The notes: a model not told the origin generated them from the letters alone. Shown: positions 17,929 through 27,132, counted from the stretch's first letter. The stretch: 64,000 nt of DNA from Halomonas cerina (GCF_014192215.1 NZ_JACHXP010000005.1:184121-248120), one strand, 5' to 3'. Numbers and translations are program-made.

Positions 17929-18615
17929 TCACTGGGTCTCGACGTCAAGCAGCTCGACCTTGAAGATCAGCGTCTCATGGGGGCCGATCGGTCCCTGGCC
18001 CTGAGCCCCATAGGCCAGATCGGCAGGAATCACTACCTCCCAGGTGTCGCCGACGCTCATCAACTGCAGAGCTTCCTGCCAGCCCTCGATGACCTGATCC
18101 ACCTGGAAGCTCACCGGCTCACCCCGCTCGTAGGAACTATCGAAGACGCTGCCATCGATCAGCCGGCCCTCATAGTGCACCTGGACGGTATCGTCGGCAC
18201 TGGGGGTGGCCCCATCGCCGGATGCCAGCTCCCGATACTGCAGCCCGGAATCGGTGACGGTCACCCCCTCCTGCTCGGCGTTCTCGGCCAGGTAGGCCTC
18301 GCCCTCGGCCCGATTGGCCTCGGCCTGCTGCTTGGCCTCTTCGGCACGGGCGGCCATGGCCTCCTGCTGGAAAGCGGTCAGGGTATTGGCCATCTCCTCG
18401 TCGCTCATGGCGAGCTCATCGCCCGCGAAGACATCACGGATGGCCTGGGTGAAAGCATCGATGTCCAGGTTCTCGACATCCTGCTGGATGCTCTGTCCCA
18501 GGGTCACACCGAGGCTATAGCCGAGACGCTCCTCGTCGGTTTCCGGGGCGGCCAGTACGAGGGGGGCGGCCGTCATCAGGGCCACCAGCGAGGCGGAAGT
18601 CAGCAGTCGCTTCAT
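17929..18615 (-). CDS. FKBP-type peptidyl-prolyl isomerase, periplasmic (FkpA/Mip-like)
   Basis: 228 residues from ATG 18615. A signal peptide (MKRLLTSASLVALMTAAPLVLAA) precedes an N-terminal helical dimerisation domain (about 24-125: DEERLGYSLGVTLGQSIQQ..., then an Ala/Glu-rich helix) and a C-terminal FKBP domain (VQVHYEGRLIDGSVFDSSYERGEPVSF, IPADLAYG, LIFKVELLDV). It is a periplasmic proline isomerase and chaperone. A 6-bp hairpin ATGGCG/CGCCAT (18632-18649) lies in the predicted leader. The PHB-depolymerase-like gene follows closely and may be in the same unit. Confidence 0.9.
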   Translation of the reverse strand: MKRLLTSASLVALMTAAPLVLAAPETDEERLGYSLGVTLGQSIQQDVENLDIDAFTQAIRDVFAGDELAMSDEEMANTLTAFQQEAMAARAEEAKQQAEANRAEGEAYLAENAEQEGVTVTDSGLQYRELASGDGATPSADDTVQVHYEGRLIDGSVFDSSYERGEPVSFQVDQVIEGWQEALQLMSVGDTWEVVIPADLAYGAQGQGPIGPHETLIFKVELLDVETQ

Positions 18616-18684
18616 GAAAAGACCTTGTGTCATGGCGTCTTGGCGCCATCGGATGAATGGAGTTCCTGTGACTCTAACAGGGCC

Positions 18685-18725
18685 GGGCCGGTTCCGCACC
18701 CGCATGGCGGAGACGGCACCGGCCC
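18685..18725 (-). terminator. Hairpin after teaD
   Basis: GGGCCGGT (18685-18692) pairs with ACCGGCCC (18718-18725), with an inner TCCGC/GCGGA pairing. It lies about 40 nt after the teaD stop, between teaD and the FKBP gene. There is no T tract, so termination is only likely, not certain. Confidence 0.4.
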
Positions 18726-18765
18726 GGTATCGAGGGGCCTGGACGTGGCCGGTGAAGGGCGGGGC

Positions 18766-19209
18766 TCAGACCACCAGGGTCGGACAGTGGGCGGAGCCGG
18801 ACACCCGCTGAGCCACGCTGCCGAGCAGCAGGCCCGGTTCGCCGCTGGTGCCCTGGGCGCCGATCACGATCAGGTCGCACTCGCGCTTGCGGGCGAAGCG
18901 CACTATGGTGCGTGACGGCCGTCCCCCCTTGACGAAGGCGCGTACCTTCTCGGCAGGCACGCCGCGCTCCACCGCCTGGGACTTGGCATGCACGGCGATC
19001 TCGGTGGCGTATTCCTTGAGAGCGTCGTCGGGCAGCTCCAGCTTCTCGGGCCGCACCATGGAGAGCGAGGCCTCGAGCAGGCTGTGATGCTTGAACACAC
19101 AGAGGATGTAGAGCTCGGCCCCGGTGAGCAGCTGCAGGCCCACCGCCTTGTCCAGCGCCTTCAGTGCACCCTTGGAGCCGTCCACCGGAACCAGTATGCG
19201 ATTGAACAT
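18766..19209 (-). CDS. teaD: Universal stress protein TeaD, regulator of the ectoine transporter
   Basis: 147 residues from ATG 19209 ([16 protein letters not shown]). It is a single USP domain with the ATP-binding signature [15 protein letters not shown] (G2xG9xGS type) near 117-132. In H. elongata TeaD is an ATP-binding USP that lowers TeaABC transport activity. Its position directly after teaC, 33 nt apart and last in the operon, matches. It is cytosolic. Identification rests on family plus the unmistakable teaABC context. Confidence 0.88.
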   Translation of the reverse strand: MFNRILVPVDGSKGALKALDKAVGLQLLTGAELYILCVFKHHSLLEASLSMVRPEKLELPDDALKEYATEIAVHAKSQAVERGVPAEKVRAFVKGGRPSRTIVRFARKRECDLIVIGAQGTSGEPGLLLGSVAQRVSGSAHCPTLVV

Positions 19210-19242
19210 CGTACTCGTACTCCTTTCGCCGGGGCGCGACAC

Positions 19243-20526
19243 TTACCGGAAGGCCAGGTCACGCAGGAACAGGGCGATCTGCGGAAACATGATCAACAGC
19301 GCCGCCGCCAGGATCAGGATGAACACGAAGGGCGGCGTGCCCTTGATCACGTCCCAGTAGGGGCGCTTGAAGATGGCGATGGCGGTGAAGATGTCACAAC
19401 CGAAGGGCGGCGTCGCCGAGCCGATGGCCACCTGCAGGGTGATCAGGATGCCCACCAGCACCGGGTCCAGGCCGGTGGCCTCGATGGCCGGGGTGAAGAT
19501 CGGCGTCAGCACCAAGATCACCACGATGGGGTCGACGAACATGCAGGCCACGAAGAAGGCGATGCAGATGGCGATCAGCACGCCGGTAGGCCCGGCCTCG
19601 TTGATGCCCGCCGCCGCCAGCAGCTCCTGGGGGATCTGGGCGAAGGAAATGATCCAGGAGAAGCCGTTGCCCACGCCCACCAGGATGAACACCACGGCGG
19701 TGATCAGGCCCGTGGACTTGGCGATGGCATAGATGTGGTGCAGCTTGAGCGAGCGGAAGACCACGAACTCGAGAAAGACCGCATAGAGCACACAGGCCGC
19801 CGCCGCCTCGGTGGGGCTGAAGATCCCGCCGTAGATGCCGCCGACGATGATCACCGGGAAACCCAGCGGCCACAGCGCCTGGCGCACCGCGACCGCCCTG
19901 TCCCGCCAGGTGGACTTCGGCTCGGTCGGCACGTTCTTGATCACCGCATAGAGGATACAGTAGGTGGAAAACATCAGCAGGATCAGCAAGCCCGGCCCGA
20001 TGCCGGCGATGAACAGCTCGGCGATCGAGGTGCCGGAGATGACCCCGTAGATGATCATGCCGATGCTCGGCGGAATCAAAAAGGCGATGTCGCTGGCGTT
20101 GATGATCAGCGCCAGCGTGAAGGAGTCCGAGTAGCCGGCCTTGAGCAGCTTGGGACGCAGCGGCGAGCCCACGGCGACCACCGTGGCCTGGGTCGAACCG
20201 GAGACGGCGCCGAACAGGGTACAGGAAGCCGCGGTGCTCACCGCCAGGCCGCCCTTCACATGGCCGATGAAGGACATCACCATATTGATCAGCCGTTCGG
20301 CTGATTGTCCCCGCGTCATGATGTCGGCGGCGAGAATAAACATGGGCACCGCGATCAGCGAAGCGGGCCGGATGCCGGCCACAATCTGCTGAAACAGGGT
20401 GTCCATCTGCCCCATGCCATTGAACATCATGTAAAAACCGATGACCGCCGCGGTGATGAGCGGAACCATCATGGGAAAGCCCAGCAGCAGCAGGCCGATC
20501 ATGGTGACTACCATTATTGTCGTCAT
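19243..20526 (-). CDS. teaC: Ectoine TRAP transporter, large permease subunit TeaC
   Basis: 427 residues, the normal DctM length, with about twelve hydrophobic segments starting MTTIMVVTMIGLLLLGFPMM. Typical features include FILAADIMTRG, AVSGSTQATVVAVGSP and IAICIAFFVACMFVDPIVVILVLTPIF. TeaC is the main sodium-driven translocation subunit for ectoine and hydroxyectoine in the inner membrane. It sits between teaB (30 nt upstream) and teaD. Confidence 0.92.
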   Translation of the reverse strand: MTTIMVVTMIGLLLLGFPMMVPLITAAVIGFYMMFNGMGQMDTLFQQIVAGIRPASLIAVPMFILAADIMTRGQSAERLINMVMSFIGHVKGGLAVSTAASCTLFGAVSGSTQATVVAVGSPLRPKLLKAGYSDSFTLALIINASDIAFLIPPSIGMIIYGVISGTSIAELFIAGIGPGLLILLMFSTYCILYAVIKNVPTEPKSTWRDRAVAVRQALWPLGFPVIIVGGIYGGIFSPTEAAAACVLYAVFLEFVVFRSLKLHHIYAIAKSTGLITAVVFILVGVGNGFSWIISFAQIPQELLAAAGINEAGPTGVLIAICIAFFVACMFVDPIVVILVLTPIFTPAIEATGLDPVLVGILITLQVAIGSATPPFGCDIFTAIAIFKRPYWDVIKGTPPFVFILILAAALLIMFPQIALFLRDLAFR

Positions 20527-20556
20527 CGTGCGTTCCCCCGGGCAGGTTGCCCTGCG

Positions 20557-21138
20557 TCAGACTTCCGTTTCCGTATCCTTGTAGCCGTCGATCACCGCCG
20601 TCGACAGCCAGACGTCACGAGACGTTATGTTCTTGATGGCCGTCAGCAGGTACTGGATGCCGGTGATCAAAAAACCCAGCGGGGCCCAGACATAGATCAC
20701 CCAGATCGGGAACCCCAGGGCGGGCAGGATCCTGCCGCGGTCATAGAGGTCGATGATGTAGACGATCGAGTAGTAGAGCAGGAAGAACATCACCAGCGAG
20801 GTAAACAGCGAGATGATGATCATCAGCACCTTGCGCCCGCCCACCGGCAAGGCATCATAGATGGCCGACATGCGGATATGGCGGCCGTGGCGTGCCGCAT
20901 AGCCGATGCCAGCGAAGGTGATCATGATGATCAGGATGCGGTTGATCTCGCCACTGAAGAAGATGCTCTCCCCCAGCACGAAGCGCCCGATGACGTTGGC
21001 GATGGTGTTGACCGCCATCAGTAGCACGCCCATGGCCAGGATCACCGCCTCGAGCTTGCTGATAAAGGTGTCGATCACCCCCAGGAATCCCGGCAGGCCG
21101 GATCGGTAGTCCTTTTCGGCTTCTTCGTCGTCGGTCAT
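20557..21138 (-). CDS. teaB: Ectoine TRAP transporter, small permease subunit TeaB
   Basis: 193 residues with four transmembrane segments (about 30-50, 65-83, 105-130, 145-165) after a hydrophilic N-terminus [14 protein letters not shown]. It belongs to the DctQ family. It forms the membrane complex with TeaC and receives ectoine from TeaA. The gene is separated from teaA by 176 nt containing a strong hairpin that may reduce permease expression relative to the binding protein. Confidence 0.9.
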   Translation of the reverse strand: MTDDEEAEKDYRSGLPGFLGVIDTFISKLEAVILAMGVLLMAVNTIANVIGRFVLGESIFFSGEINRILIIMITFAGIGYAARHGRHIRMSAIYDALPVGGRKVLMIIISLFTSLVMFFLLYYSIVYIIDLYDRGRILPALGFPIWVIYVWAPLGFLITGIQYLLTAIKNITSRDVWLSTAVIDGYKDTETEV

Positions 21139-21265
21139 GGCCGTACTCCTTTCGCATGCAGGGCGGGAAGATGCTCCCTCAGTGAGCAGGGTAACGGCAA
21201 AGCCTCTCTTGCCGTGCTGCCTGCCTCAACGTTGGGTGGACGCAGTGTCAGGGGCCGGAAACACC

Positions 21266-21291
21266 GGAGGGGCAGCCATGGCTGCCCCTCC
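21266..21291 (-). terminator. Attenuator-like hairpin between teaA and teaB
   Basis: GGAGGGGCAGC (21266-21276) pairs perfectly with GCTGCCCCTCC (21281-21291) over the 4-nt loop CATG. There is no T run on the minus-strand downstream side. It lies 23 nt after the teaA stop. Such hairpins commonly protect the mRNA of the abundant binding protein and limit readthrough into permease genes; that role is inferred here. Confidence 0.6.
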
Positions 21292-21314
21292 CCGGGTTAG
21301 GATTGTCGGCGCGA

Positions 21315-22361
21315 TCAGCCTTCCTGCTGTTCTTGCTGGCCTTCCTCACCCTGCTGTACCGCCTCCATGTCGGCCTTGAACTGTTCGAGCAGCTCGGCGC
21401 CGGTCTCACCGGTCATCTCGAGGTAGGCCTCCTCGACCTGGGGCGCCCTCTCCTTGAAGGCGGCGATTTGCTCTTCGTTCAAGCGAGTGACCGTACACTC
21501 GTCGCAGGCTTCCTTGATCTTGGCCAGTGACTCGTCGGCCAGGCCTTTGATGTGCTCGATGGTGTGGTCATAGGCCGCGTCGGTGGCATCCTGCACCAGC
21601 GTCTGGTCCTCCTCGGAGAGCCCTTCGTAGAAGTCCAGGTTGGCCATCATGGCGGTGGTGAACCAGCCATGCGAGGTGAAGGTCAGGTGCGGGGAAACCT
21701 CGTAGAGCTTGCCGGACTCGATCCAGAAGATCGGGTTCTCCTGACCGTCGAGGATGCCGGTCTGCAGGCCGCCGTAGACCTCGCCCCAAGGTAGCGGGGT
21801 CGGGGTGGCGCCGAAGGCGTTGTAGGTCTCGGAGAGCAGCGGATTGGTCATCACGCGGATCTTCTTGTTGTCGAAGTCCGCCGGCGAGGTGATCGGCTCG
21901 TCGGCGGTGACCACCATCTCGCCTTCCGGGTACATCTGCAGCAGTTTCAGCCCGTGCTCGGCGTAGATCTCCGGGAACATCTCGTTGATGGCCTTGCTCT
22001 CGTCGAAGAACTCGAGCACGTCCTCCATGTCGGTGGGCATCAGGTAGGGGATGAAGAAGATCTGCGCCGAGGGGATCAGCGAGCCGGTGAAGCCGGGCGA
22101 CTGATTGACGAACTGCAGGATGCCGCTCAGGGTCTGCTCCATGATGTCGTCGGACTCGCCCAGTTCACCGAAACGATAGACCTGGACACTATGGTCGGAA
22201 TTCTCCTCGACGTAGCGCTTGAACTCCTGGGCGAAGACGTCCTGAACGTCGCCTTCATATTCCTCGTGAGCATAGCGCCAGTTGTCGGAAAGGGCCGCGG
22301 AGGACATGCCCAGCATCAGAGCGCCGATACCGGCGGTGGTCAGCAGCTTAGGTGACGTCAT
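21315..22361 (-). CDS. teaA: Ectoine/hydroxyectoine-binding periplasmic protein TeaA
   Basis: 348 residues. A signal peptide ends near ALS at about residue 24; the mature protein begins DNWRYAHEEYEGDVQDVFAQ, which I recognise as very close to H. elongata TeaA. Other shared blocks are GILQFVNQSPGFTGSLIPSA, ATPTPLPWGEVYGGLQTGI and SHGWFTTAMMANLDF. TeaA captures ectoine in the periplasm and hands it to TeaBC, both for osmoprotection and to recover leaked solute. The C-terminus is Glu/Gln-rich (QQGEEGQQEQQEG). A GAGGA ribosome site precedes the ATG. The promoter lies within the 92-bp gap upstream; no convincing -35/-10 pair stood out. Confidence 0.95.
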   Translation of the reverse strand: MTSPKLLTTAGIGALMLGMSSAALSDNWRYAHEEYEGDVQDVFAQEFKRYVEENSDHSVQVYRFGELGESDDIMEQTLSGILQFVNQSPGFTGSLIPSAQIFFIPYLMPTDMEDVLEFFDESKAINEMFPEIYAEHGLKLLQMYPEGEMVVTADEPITSPADFDNKKIRVMTNPLLSETYNAFGATPTPLPWGEVYGGLQTGILDGQENPIFWIESGKLYEVSPHLTFTSHGWFTTAMMANLDFYEGLSEEDQTLVQDATDAAYDHTIEHIKGLADESLAKIKEACDECTVTRLNEEQIAAFKERAPQVEEAYLEMTGETGAELLEQFKADMEAVQQGEEGQQEQQEG

Positions 22362-22453
22362 TCTTGTGATTCCTCTGCAGGTTAGGCGTCGGTCATGGGC
22401 ACTGCCCTCACCGGACGGCCGATGAACATCAACGTTTCATGATTAACTTCAGG

Positions 22454-22981
22454 CTAGCGTGGGCCCCATGGGGGGTCAAGCTGGCGTTTCAGTGCTTGCA
22501 GGGCGATAACGTGCGAATTTTTCTTCATTTGCAGCCGCGAGACGAGATGGTTTTCCAGACCGGGAGGCGGGTCCGGCAGTCGGGTCAGGGAGGTCGAGGC
22601 GAGGCTCAGGGCCTCCAGGCGTGATAGGGCCTCACGCTCGGCGAGCAGTTCCACTTGCTGGAGTTGACAGCGCAGTTCGGCAACCGGTTCACTCTGCCGG
22701 GCCTGAGGCTTGAGGTGGCGACGCAGCTCGCGCAGCGGGACGGTGACGCTGGCCTGCCAGTGGCGTACCTCGCCGGGGTCTATTGCCACGTCCAGGCCGT
22801 GACGATAGAGCCAGCAGCGCCACAGCAATTCGCAGACATCCACGCCGGCCTGGTCCTGAAGCGTCAGGCACGCGGTTTCGACGCCTTCCCGGCCGTAGAA
22901 GGCCAGCGCGAAGTCCCACAGTGGCTCGGCCGCGAGACGGGCCCGCAGAGGGCAGGGCACTTCGGTAGAATCGTCACTCAT
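22454..22981 (-). CDS. TIGR02444 family protein of unknown function
   Basis: 175 residues from ATG 22981. The block PLWDFALAFYGREGVETACLTLQDQAGVDVCELLWRCWL is the signature of the small uncharacterised TIGR02444/DUF2390 family, which often neighbours the ABC-F gene yheS, as here (divergent, 56-bp gap). There is no signal peptide. The C-terminal half is helical and charged (EPVAELRCQLQQVELLAEREALSRLEAL). Function unknown. The reading frame extends upstream into yheS, but the conserved start and direction support 22981. Confidence 0.75.
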   Translation of the reverse strand: MSDDSTEVPCPLRARLAAEPLWDFALAFYGREGVETACLTLQDQAGVDVCELLWRCWLYRHGLDVAIDPGEVRHWQASVTVPLRELRRHLKPQARQSEPVAELRCQLQQVELLAEREALSRLEALSLASTSLTRLPDPPPGLENHLVSRLQMKKNSHVIALQALKRQLDPPWGPR

Positions 22982-23037
22982 GTTCCGGCTGTCTCCCGTC
23001 GAGGCGGCAGCCTCACGCACTGCCGAGTGGAGCCAGC

Positions 23038-24975
23038 ATGATCGCACTGCGCCAAGTTTCCCTGCAACGCGGCACCCAAGCCCTGTTCGAGGGTGCCGAT
23101 CTGACCCTACATGCCGGCCACAAGGCGGGCATCGTCGGTCCCAATGGGGCCGGCAAGTCGAGCCTGTTCGGCCTGCTGCTGGGCGAGTTCGCTCCCGACC
23201 GTGGCGAACTGGAGATAAGCGGTGGCCAGCGCATCGCCCACATGGCCCAGGAGGTGGCCGCGCTGGACCGCTCGATCCTCGACTATGTGCTCGACGGCGA
23301 CCGCGAGCTGCGTGCCACCGAGGCGGCCCTGGCCGCGGCTCGGGCACGGGACGAGGCGCACCGGGAGGCGGAGTTGCATGGCGCCATCGAGGCGCTGGAC
23401 GGCTACAGCGCACCGGCCCGGGCGGCGCAGTTGCTGGTGGGGCTGGGATTCGAGCAGGCCGATCTCGAGCGGCCGCTGTCGGCCTTCTCGGGGGGCTGGC
23501 GCATGCGGGTCAACCTGGCCCGCACGCTGTTTATGCCCTCGGATGTGCTGCTGCTGGACGAGCCGACCAACCACCTCGACCTGGATGCCTTGCTGTGGCT
23601 GGAGCAGTGGCTGACCCGTTACCCGGGGACTTTGCTGTTGATCTCCCACGACCGGGATTTCCTCGATGCGGTCTGCGACCATATCGTGCACTTCGACTGC
23701 CGCGATCTGGTGCTCTATCGCGGCAACTACTCCACCTTCGAACGCACCCGGGCCGAGAAGCTGGCCCTGCAGCAGGCCGAGGCCGCCAAGCAGCAGGCCC
23801 GCAAGGCGGAGATCGAGCGCTTCGTGGCCCGTTTCCGGGCCAAGGCCACCAAGGCGCGGGCGGCCCAGAGCCGGCTGAAGATGCTCGAGCGGATGGGTGA
23901 CATCGCCGTGGCCCATGCCGACTCGCCGTTTCATTTCAGCATCCCCGCCGCCGACAAGACCTCCCATCCGCTGCTGGTCCTCGACGAGGCGCGGCTTGGT
24001 TACCGCGACGCGGCCGGCCACGAGACGGTCCAGCTCGATGACGTCAGGCTGGCCCTCCAGCCGGGGCAGCGCATCGGCCTGCTCGGCCCCAACGGGGCGG
24101 GCAAGTCGACCCTGATCAAGTCGCTGACCGGTGAGCTGCCGCTGTTGGCCGGCCGACGGGTGCCCGGTGAGCACCTGGCCATCGGCTACTTCGCTCAGCA
24201 CCAGCTCGAGGGCCTGGACCTCTCGGCCACCCCCTTCATGCATGTGCAGCGGCTCTCGCCCACCGCCGCGGATTTGACCATCCGCAGCTTCCTGGGCGGC
24301 TTCGGCTTCCAGGGCGACGATGCCTTCGCCGACGTGGGCCGCTTCTCCGGCGGTGAGAAGGCGCGTCTGGCATTGGCGCTGGTCGCCTGGCGCCAGCCCA
24401 ATTTGCTGCTGCTGGACGAGCCGACCAACCACCTGGATCTGGAGATGCGCGAGGCGCTGACCGAGGCGCTGGCTGGCTTCGAAGGCACGGTGATCGTGGT
24501 CTCCCACGATCGTCACCTGCTGCGGGCCACGGTGGACGAGTTCTGGCGGGTGGCCGACCACCGCGTCACGCCCTTCGACGGCGACCTAGAGGATTATCGC
24601 GCCTGGCTGAAGACACGCCTCGAGGGAGAGCGCCGTGAGGCTCGGGCCGACAAGGCCGAGCGCCAGGCGGAGAGCATCGCCCCGAAGGGGGATCGCAAGG
24701 CGGCCCGGCGCGCGGCGGCGGAACGGCGCGAGCAGCTGCGTCCGCTGAAGCAGCAGCGAGATCGCGCCGAGCGGGCCATGGAGAAGGTGCAGGCCGAGCT
24801 CGGCGTCGTGGAAGATGCGCTGGCCGATGCCGCGCTCTATACCGACGCGAATCGCAAGGACGAGCTCACCGAGCAGCTGGCCCGCCAGGGCGAGCTCAAG
24901 TCGCGGCTGGAGGACTTGGAACAGGCCTGGCTGGAAGCCGAGGAAGCCCTGGAAAGCGCCGAGCGCCAAGCTTAA
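23038..24975 (+). CDS. yheS: ABC-F family ATPase, YheS-like
   Basis: 645 residues with two ABC cassettes and no membrane segments. Cassette 1: Walker A GPNGAGKSS at 34-42, signature FSGGWRMR near 153, Walker B LLLDEPTNHLD near 173. Cassette 2: Walker A GPNGAGKST near 350, signature FSGGEKAR near 438, and LLLDEPTNHLD near 460. A charged linker (about 237-285) and a C-terminal coiled coil (about 545-645, rich in K, R, E, A) are as in E. coli YheS. ABC-F proteins act on ribosomes in translation. A heptad array lies between this gene and dtd. Confidence 0.9.
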   Translation: MIALRQVSLQRGTQALFEGADLTLHAGHKAGIVGPNGAGKSSLFGLLLGEFAPDRGELEISGGQRIAHMAQEVAALDRSILDYVLDGDRELRATEAALAAARARDEAHREAELHGAIEALDGYSAPARAAQLLVGLGFEQADLERPLSAFSGGWRMRVNLARTLFMPSDVLLLDEPTNHLDLDALLWLEQWLTRYPGTLLLISHDRDFLDAVCDHIVHFDCRDLVLYRGNYSTFERTRAEKLALQQAEAAKQQARKAEIERFVARFRAKATKARAAQSRLKMLERMGDIAVAHADSPFHFSIPAADKTSHPLLVLDEARLGYRDAAGHETVQLDDVRLALQPGQRIGLLGPNGAGKSTLIKSLTGELPLLAGRRVPGEHLAIGYFAQHQLEGLDLSATPFMHVQRLSPTAADLTIRSFLGGFGFQGDDAFADVGRFSGGEKARLALALVAWRQPNLLLLDEPTNHLDLEMREALTEALAGFEGTVIVVSHDRHLLRATVDEFWRVADHRVTPFDGDLEDYRAWLKTRLEGERREARADKAERQAESIAPKGDRKAARRAAAERREQLRPLKQQRDRAERAMEKVQAELGVVEDALADAALYTDANRKDELTEQLARQGELKSRLEDLEQAWLEAEEALESAERQA

Positions 24976-25064
24976 AGCACCCAGCCGCTCCGTGACGGGC
25001 GGTCGGTTCCGATTAATCTTGCCGCCACTTGCTCGACATCGCCGACGCTGAGGGCATCATCCTG

Positions 25065-25155
25065 GGGCGCTGGGCGCTGGGCGCTGGGCGCTGGGCGCTG
25101 GGCGCTGGGCGCTGGGCGCTGGGCGCTGGGCGCTGGGCGCTGGGCGCTGGGCGCT
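25065..25155. repeat. Heptanucleotide tandem array, 13 x GGGCGCT
   Basis: Thirteen exact copies of GGGCGCT (AGCGCCC on the other strand), 91 bp with no mismatch. It lies between the convergent genes yheS and dtd and ends 1 nt before the dtd stop codon. The unit differs by one base from the CGGCGCT unit next to glnK. Confidence 0.97.
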
Positions 25156-25156
25156 T

Positions 25157-25594
25157 TCAGCTTTCCAGCAGAAAGGTCACCGGCCCGTCGTTGACCAGTG
25201 ACACCTGCATGTTGGCGGCGAACTCTCCGCTCGCTACCCGGGGCCAGGCTGCCCGGGCCCGGTCGAGCAGGTAGTGGAAGAGGCGCTCCCCCGCCTCGGG
25301 TGGGGCGGCGCAGGAGAAGCTCGGGCGCAGTCCCTTGCGGGTGTCGGCGGCCAGGGTGAACTGCGAGACCAGCAGCAGGCCGCCGTCGACCTGCTGCAGG
25401 TTCCGGTTCATTTTTCCCTGGTCGTCGCCGAATACTCGGTAGTGCAGCAGCTTGTGCAGCAGCTTGTCGGCCGCCGCCTCGTCATCGCCCTGCTCCACGC
25501 CGACCAGGGCCAGCAGGCCCCGGTCGATGGCGCCCACCTCACGACCCTCCACCTCTACGCTGGCATGGTTCACGCGCTGGATCAGGGCCTTCAT
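25157..25594 (-). CDS. dtd: D-aminoacyl-tRNA deacylase
   Basis: 145 residues, exact family length. [21 protein letters not shown] is the canonical start. The active-site motifs [17 protein letters not shown] (about 78-94) and the C-terminal NDGPVTF (about 135-141) are both present. Dtd removes D-amino acids and glycine from mischarged tRNAs. The stop codon abuts the heptad array, so every dtd transcript would carry AGCGCCC repeats in its 3' untranslated region. Confidence 0.95.
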   Translation of the reverse strand: MKALIQRVNHASVEVEGREVGAIDRGLLALVGVEQGDDEAAADKLLHKLLHYRVFGDDQGKMNRNLQQVDGGLLLVSQFTLAADTRKGLRPSFSCAAPPEAGERLFHYLLDRARAAWPRVASGEFAANMQVSLVNDGPVTFLLES

Positions 25595-25646
25595 CGGCTA
25601 TTTCCTCCTACTCTCTTGGGGGCGTCAAGGCTAGCATGGCGGCGCC

Positions 25647-26216
25647 TTACCGACCCAGCAGGGCCTCCCGGAAGCCTTCTCCGAGCGGGGCCTCCCCCAG
25701 CCAGATGCCGAACAGGGCGTTGGCCAGCGCGAGGTTGTTCCCTTCGAAGAGTGTCTCGCCGTTCAGCGACAGGACCAGGCGCTCGCCGGTCCAGCCCAGC
25801 ACATAGCGGTCCCCCGGCCCGACGTCCTGGTAGGCCCGGTTAAAGGCGGTCAGCGCCGGCAGCAGGCGACGGAAGGTCGCGTCATCGAGCTGGTCGCGCA
25901 GGGTGTCGCGGGTTATCTCGGCGAAGTCCCCTGCCTCGATGGCATGGAAGTATTCGAGCGCGAGCCGGCGCGGCACGTCGGCCTGCGGCGCCGGCCGGGG
26001 GAAGCCTTCGGCCTGGTAGTAGGCACCGGCGTAGGCATCCCAGAGCAGGTAGCGGAATAGGCCATGGCCGATCAGCCGGTACGTTTGGCCATGGGCCTCC
26101 AGGCGCGTGTCGAAGCTTACTCCCTTCACTTCCACGCTGGCCAAGGCGCCTGCCGGGGGGATGGCCAGAAGGAGCATGGCCAGCAAGGGGGCGAAGGCGT
26201 TACGAGCTGCTATCAC
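25647..26216 (-). CDS. Chalcone isomerase-like periplasmic protein
   Basis: 189 residues from a GTG start at 26216, supported by GGAGG 5 nt upstream. A signal peptide covers about residues 1-27. The core SVEVKGVSFDTRLEAHGQTYRLIGHGLFRYLLWDAYAGAYY, then EYFHAIEAGDFAEITRDTL and WTGERLVLSLNGE, is the chalcone-isomerase-like domain found in many proteobacterial exported proteins. These are not flavonoid enzymes and their role is unknown; fatty-acid binding is known for relatives of this fold. The gene stands between dtd and the tandem USP gene on the same strand. Confidence 0.75.
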   Translation of the reverse strand: MIAARNAFAPLLAMLLLAIPPAGALASVEVKGVSFDTRLEAHGQTYRLIGHGLFRYLLWDAYAGAYYQAEGFPRPAPQADVPRRLALEYFHAIEAGDFAEITRDTLRDQLDDATFRRLLPALTAFNRAYQDVGPGDRYVLGWTGERLVLSLNGETLFEGNNLALANALFGIWLGEAPLGEGFREALLGR

Positions 26217-26286
26217 GGGAACCTCCTCATCACGGATACGGCTCCCGTACTGACAGTCTTATTTTGTAAAGGTTCTGTATAAAAAT

Positions 26287-27132
26287 CTACCAGGCCCGGC
26301 AGAGCATGATGTCGCAGTGAGGCTCGGCAAGCAGACGGCTGGTGATCTGGCTGTGGTGCCCCAACTGGCCGCGGCTGCCCAGCGCCAGCAGATCGGGTGG
26401 CTGACGGCGCAGGTGGCTCAGCAGCACCTCCAGTGGCTCGCCCTGTTCCAGGACCAGCTCCAGCTCCGGCACCTGATCGAGCTCGCCCATCAGCTGCTCG
26501 GTCTCGCGGTCGAGTTGGGTGCGTAGCCGGGCGACCTCGCGGTCGCGCCAGCGGATGTAGTCGCTGTCGGACCCCAGCTCCCGTTCGCCGGGGATGTCCC
26601 AGGCGTGCAGCAGGGTCAGGCGTCCCTCGGGGAAGCGCTTCAGGGTCTCGCGCAGGGTATGGCGGGAGGTCAGCGAGAAGTCCACGGGCACCAGAATCTC
26701 CTCCCATTCCCGGCTGGCGGGCTGGCTGACCGAGAGTACCGGACAGGGGGCGCTGCGCAGCACCCGGGCCAGGGTCGTACCGCTGACCAGGTCCGGCTGG
26801 CCACGCTTGCGATGGGCACCGAGCACGATCATGTCGGCCTCGCGCTCGTGGGCTTCGCGGATGATCTCGGCATAGGGGGCGCCCGTCACCGTCTGGATCA
26901 GGCTGGCGGGCTCCGGCAGGGCGTAGTCCTCCCGCAGGTCGGCCAGGGTGGCGCCGATGTCCGCGACCACGGCCTCCTCCAGGTCGTGCAGCACCCGCCG
27001 GGGCAGGTAGGGGTCGAGCACATGGATCACATCGAGGCGGGCGCCGGAGTCCACGGCCAGGCGGATGGCCCGGGCAAAGGCCGCGCGATTCTCGGCGGAG
27101 AGGTCACAGGCGAACAGCAGGGTCCGGGTCAT
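26287..27132 (-). CDS. Tandem universal stress protein (two USP domains)
   Basis: 281 residues, two USP domains fused. Domain 1 (about 1-140) has TRTLLFACDLS and GAHRKRGQPDLVSGTTLARVL; domain 2 (about 143-281) has EEILVPVDFSLTS and GSRGQLGHHSQITSRLLAEPHCDIMLCRAW. This UspE-like layout is cytosolic and usually stress-induced. Only domain 1 resembles an ATP-binding loop (G-x2-4-G...G-T); in domain 2 the final G-S/T is replaced by TSR, so it may not bind ATP. It is separate from teaD by sequence and position. Confidence 0.85.
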   Translation of the reverse strand: MTRTLLFACDLSAENRAAFARAIRLAVDSGARLDVIHVLDPYLPRRVLHDLEEAVVADIGATLADLREDYALPEPASLIQTVTGAPYAEIIREAHEREADMIVLGAHRKRGQPDLVSGTTLARVLRSAPCPVLSVSQPASREWEEILVPVDFSLTSRHTLRETLKRFPEGRLTLLHAWDIPGERELGSDSDYIRWRDREVARLRTQLDRETEQLMGELDQVPELELVLEQGEPLEVLLSHLRRQPPDLLALGSRGQLGHHSQITSRLLAEPHCDIMLCRAW

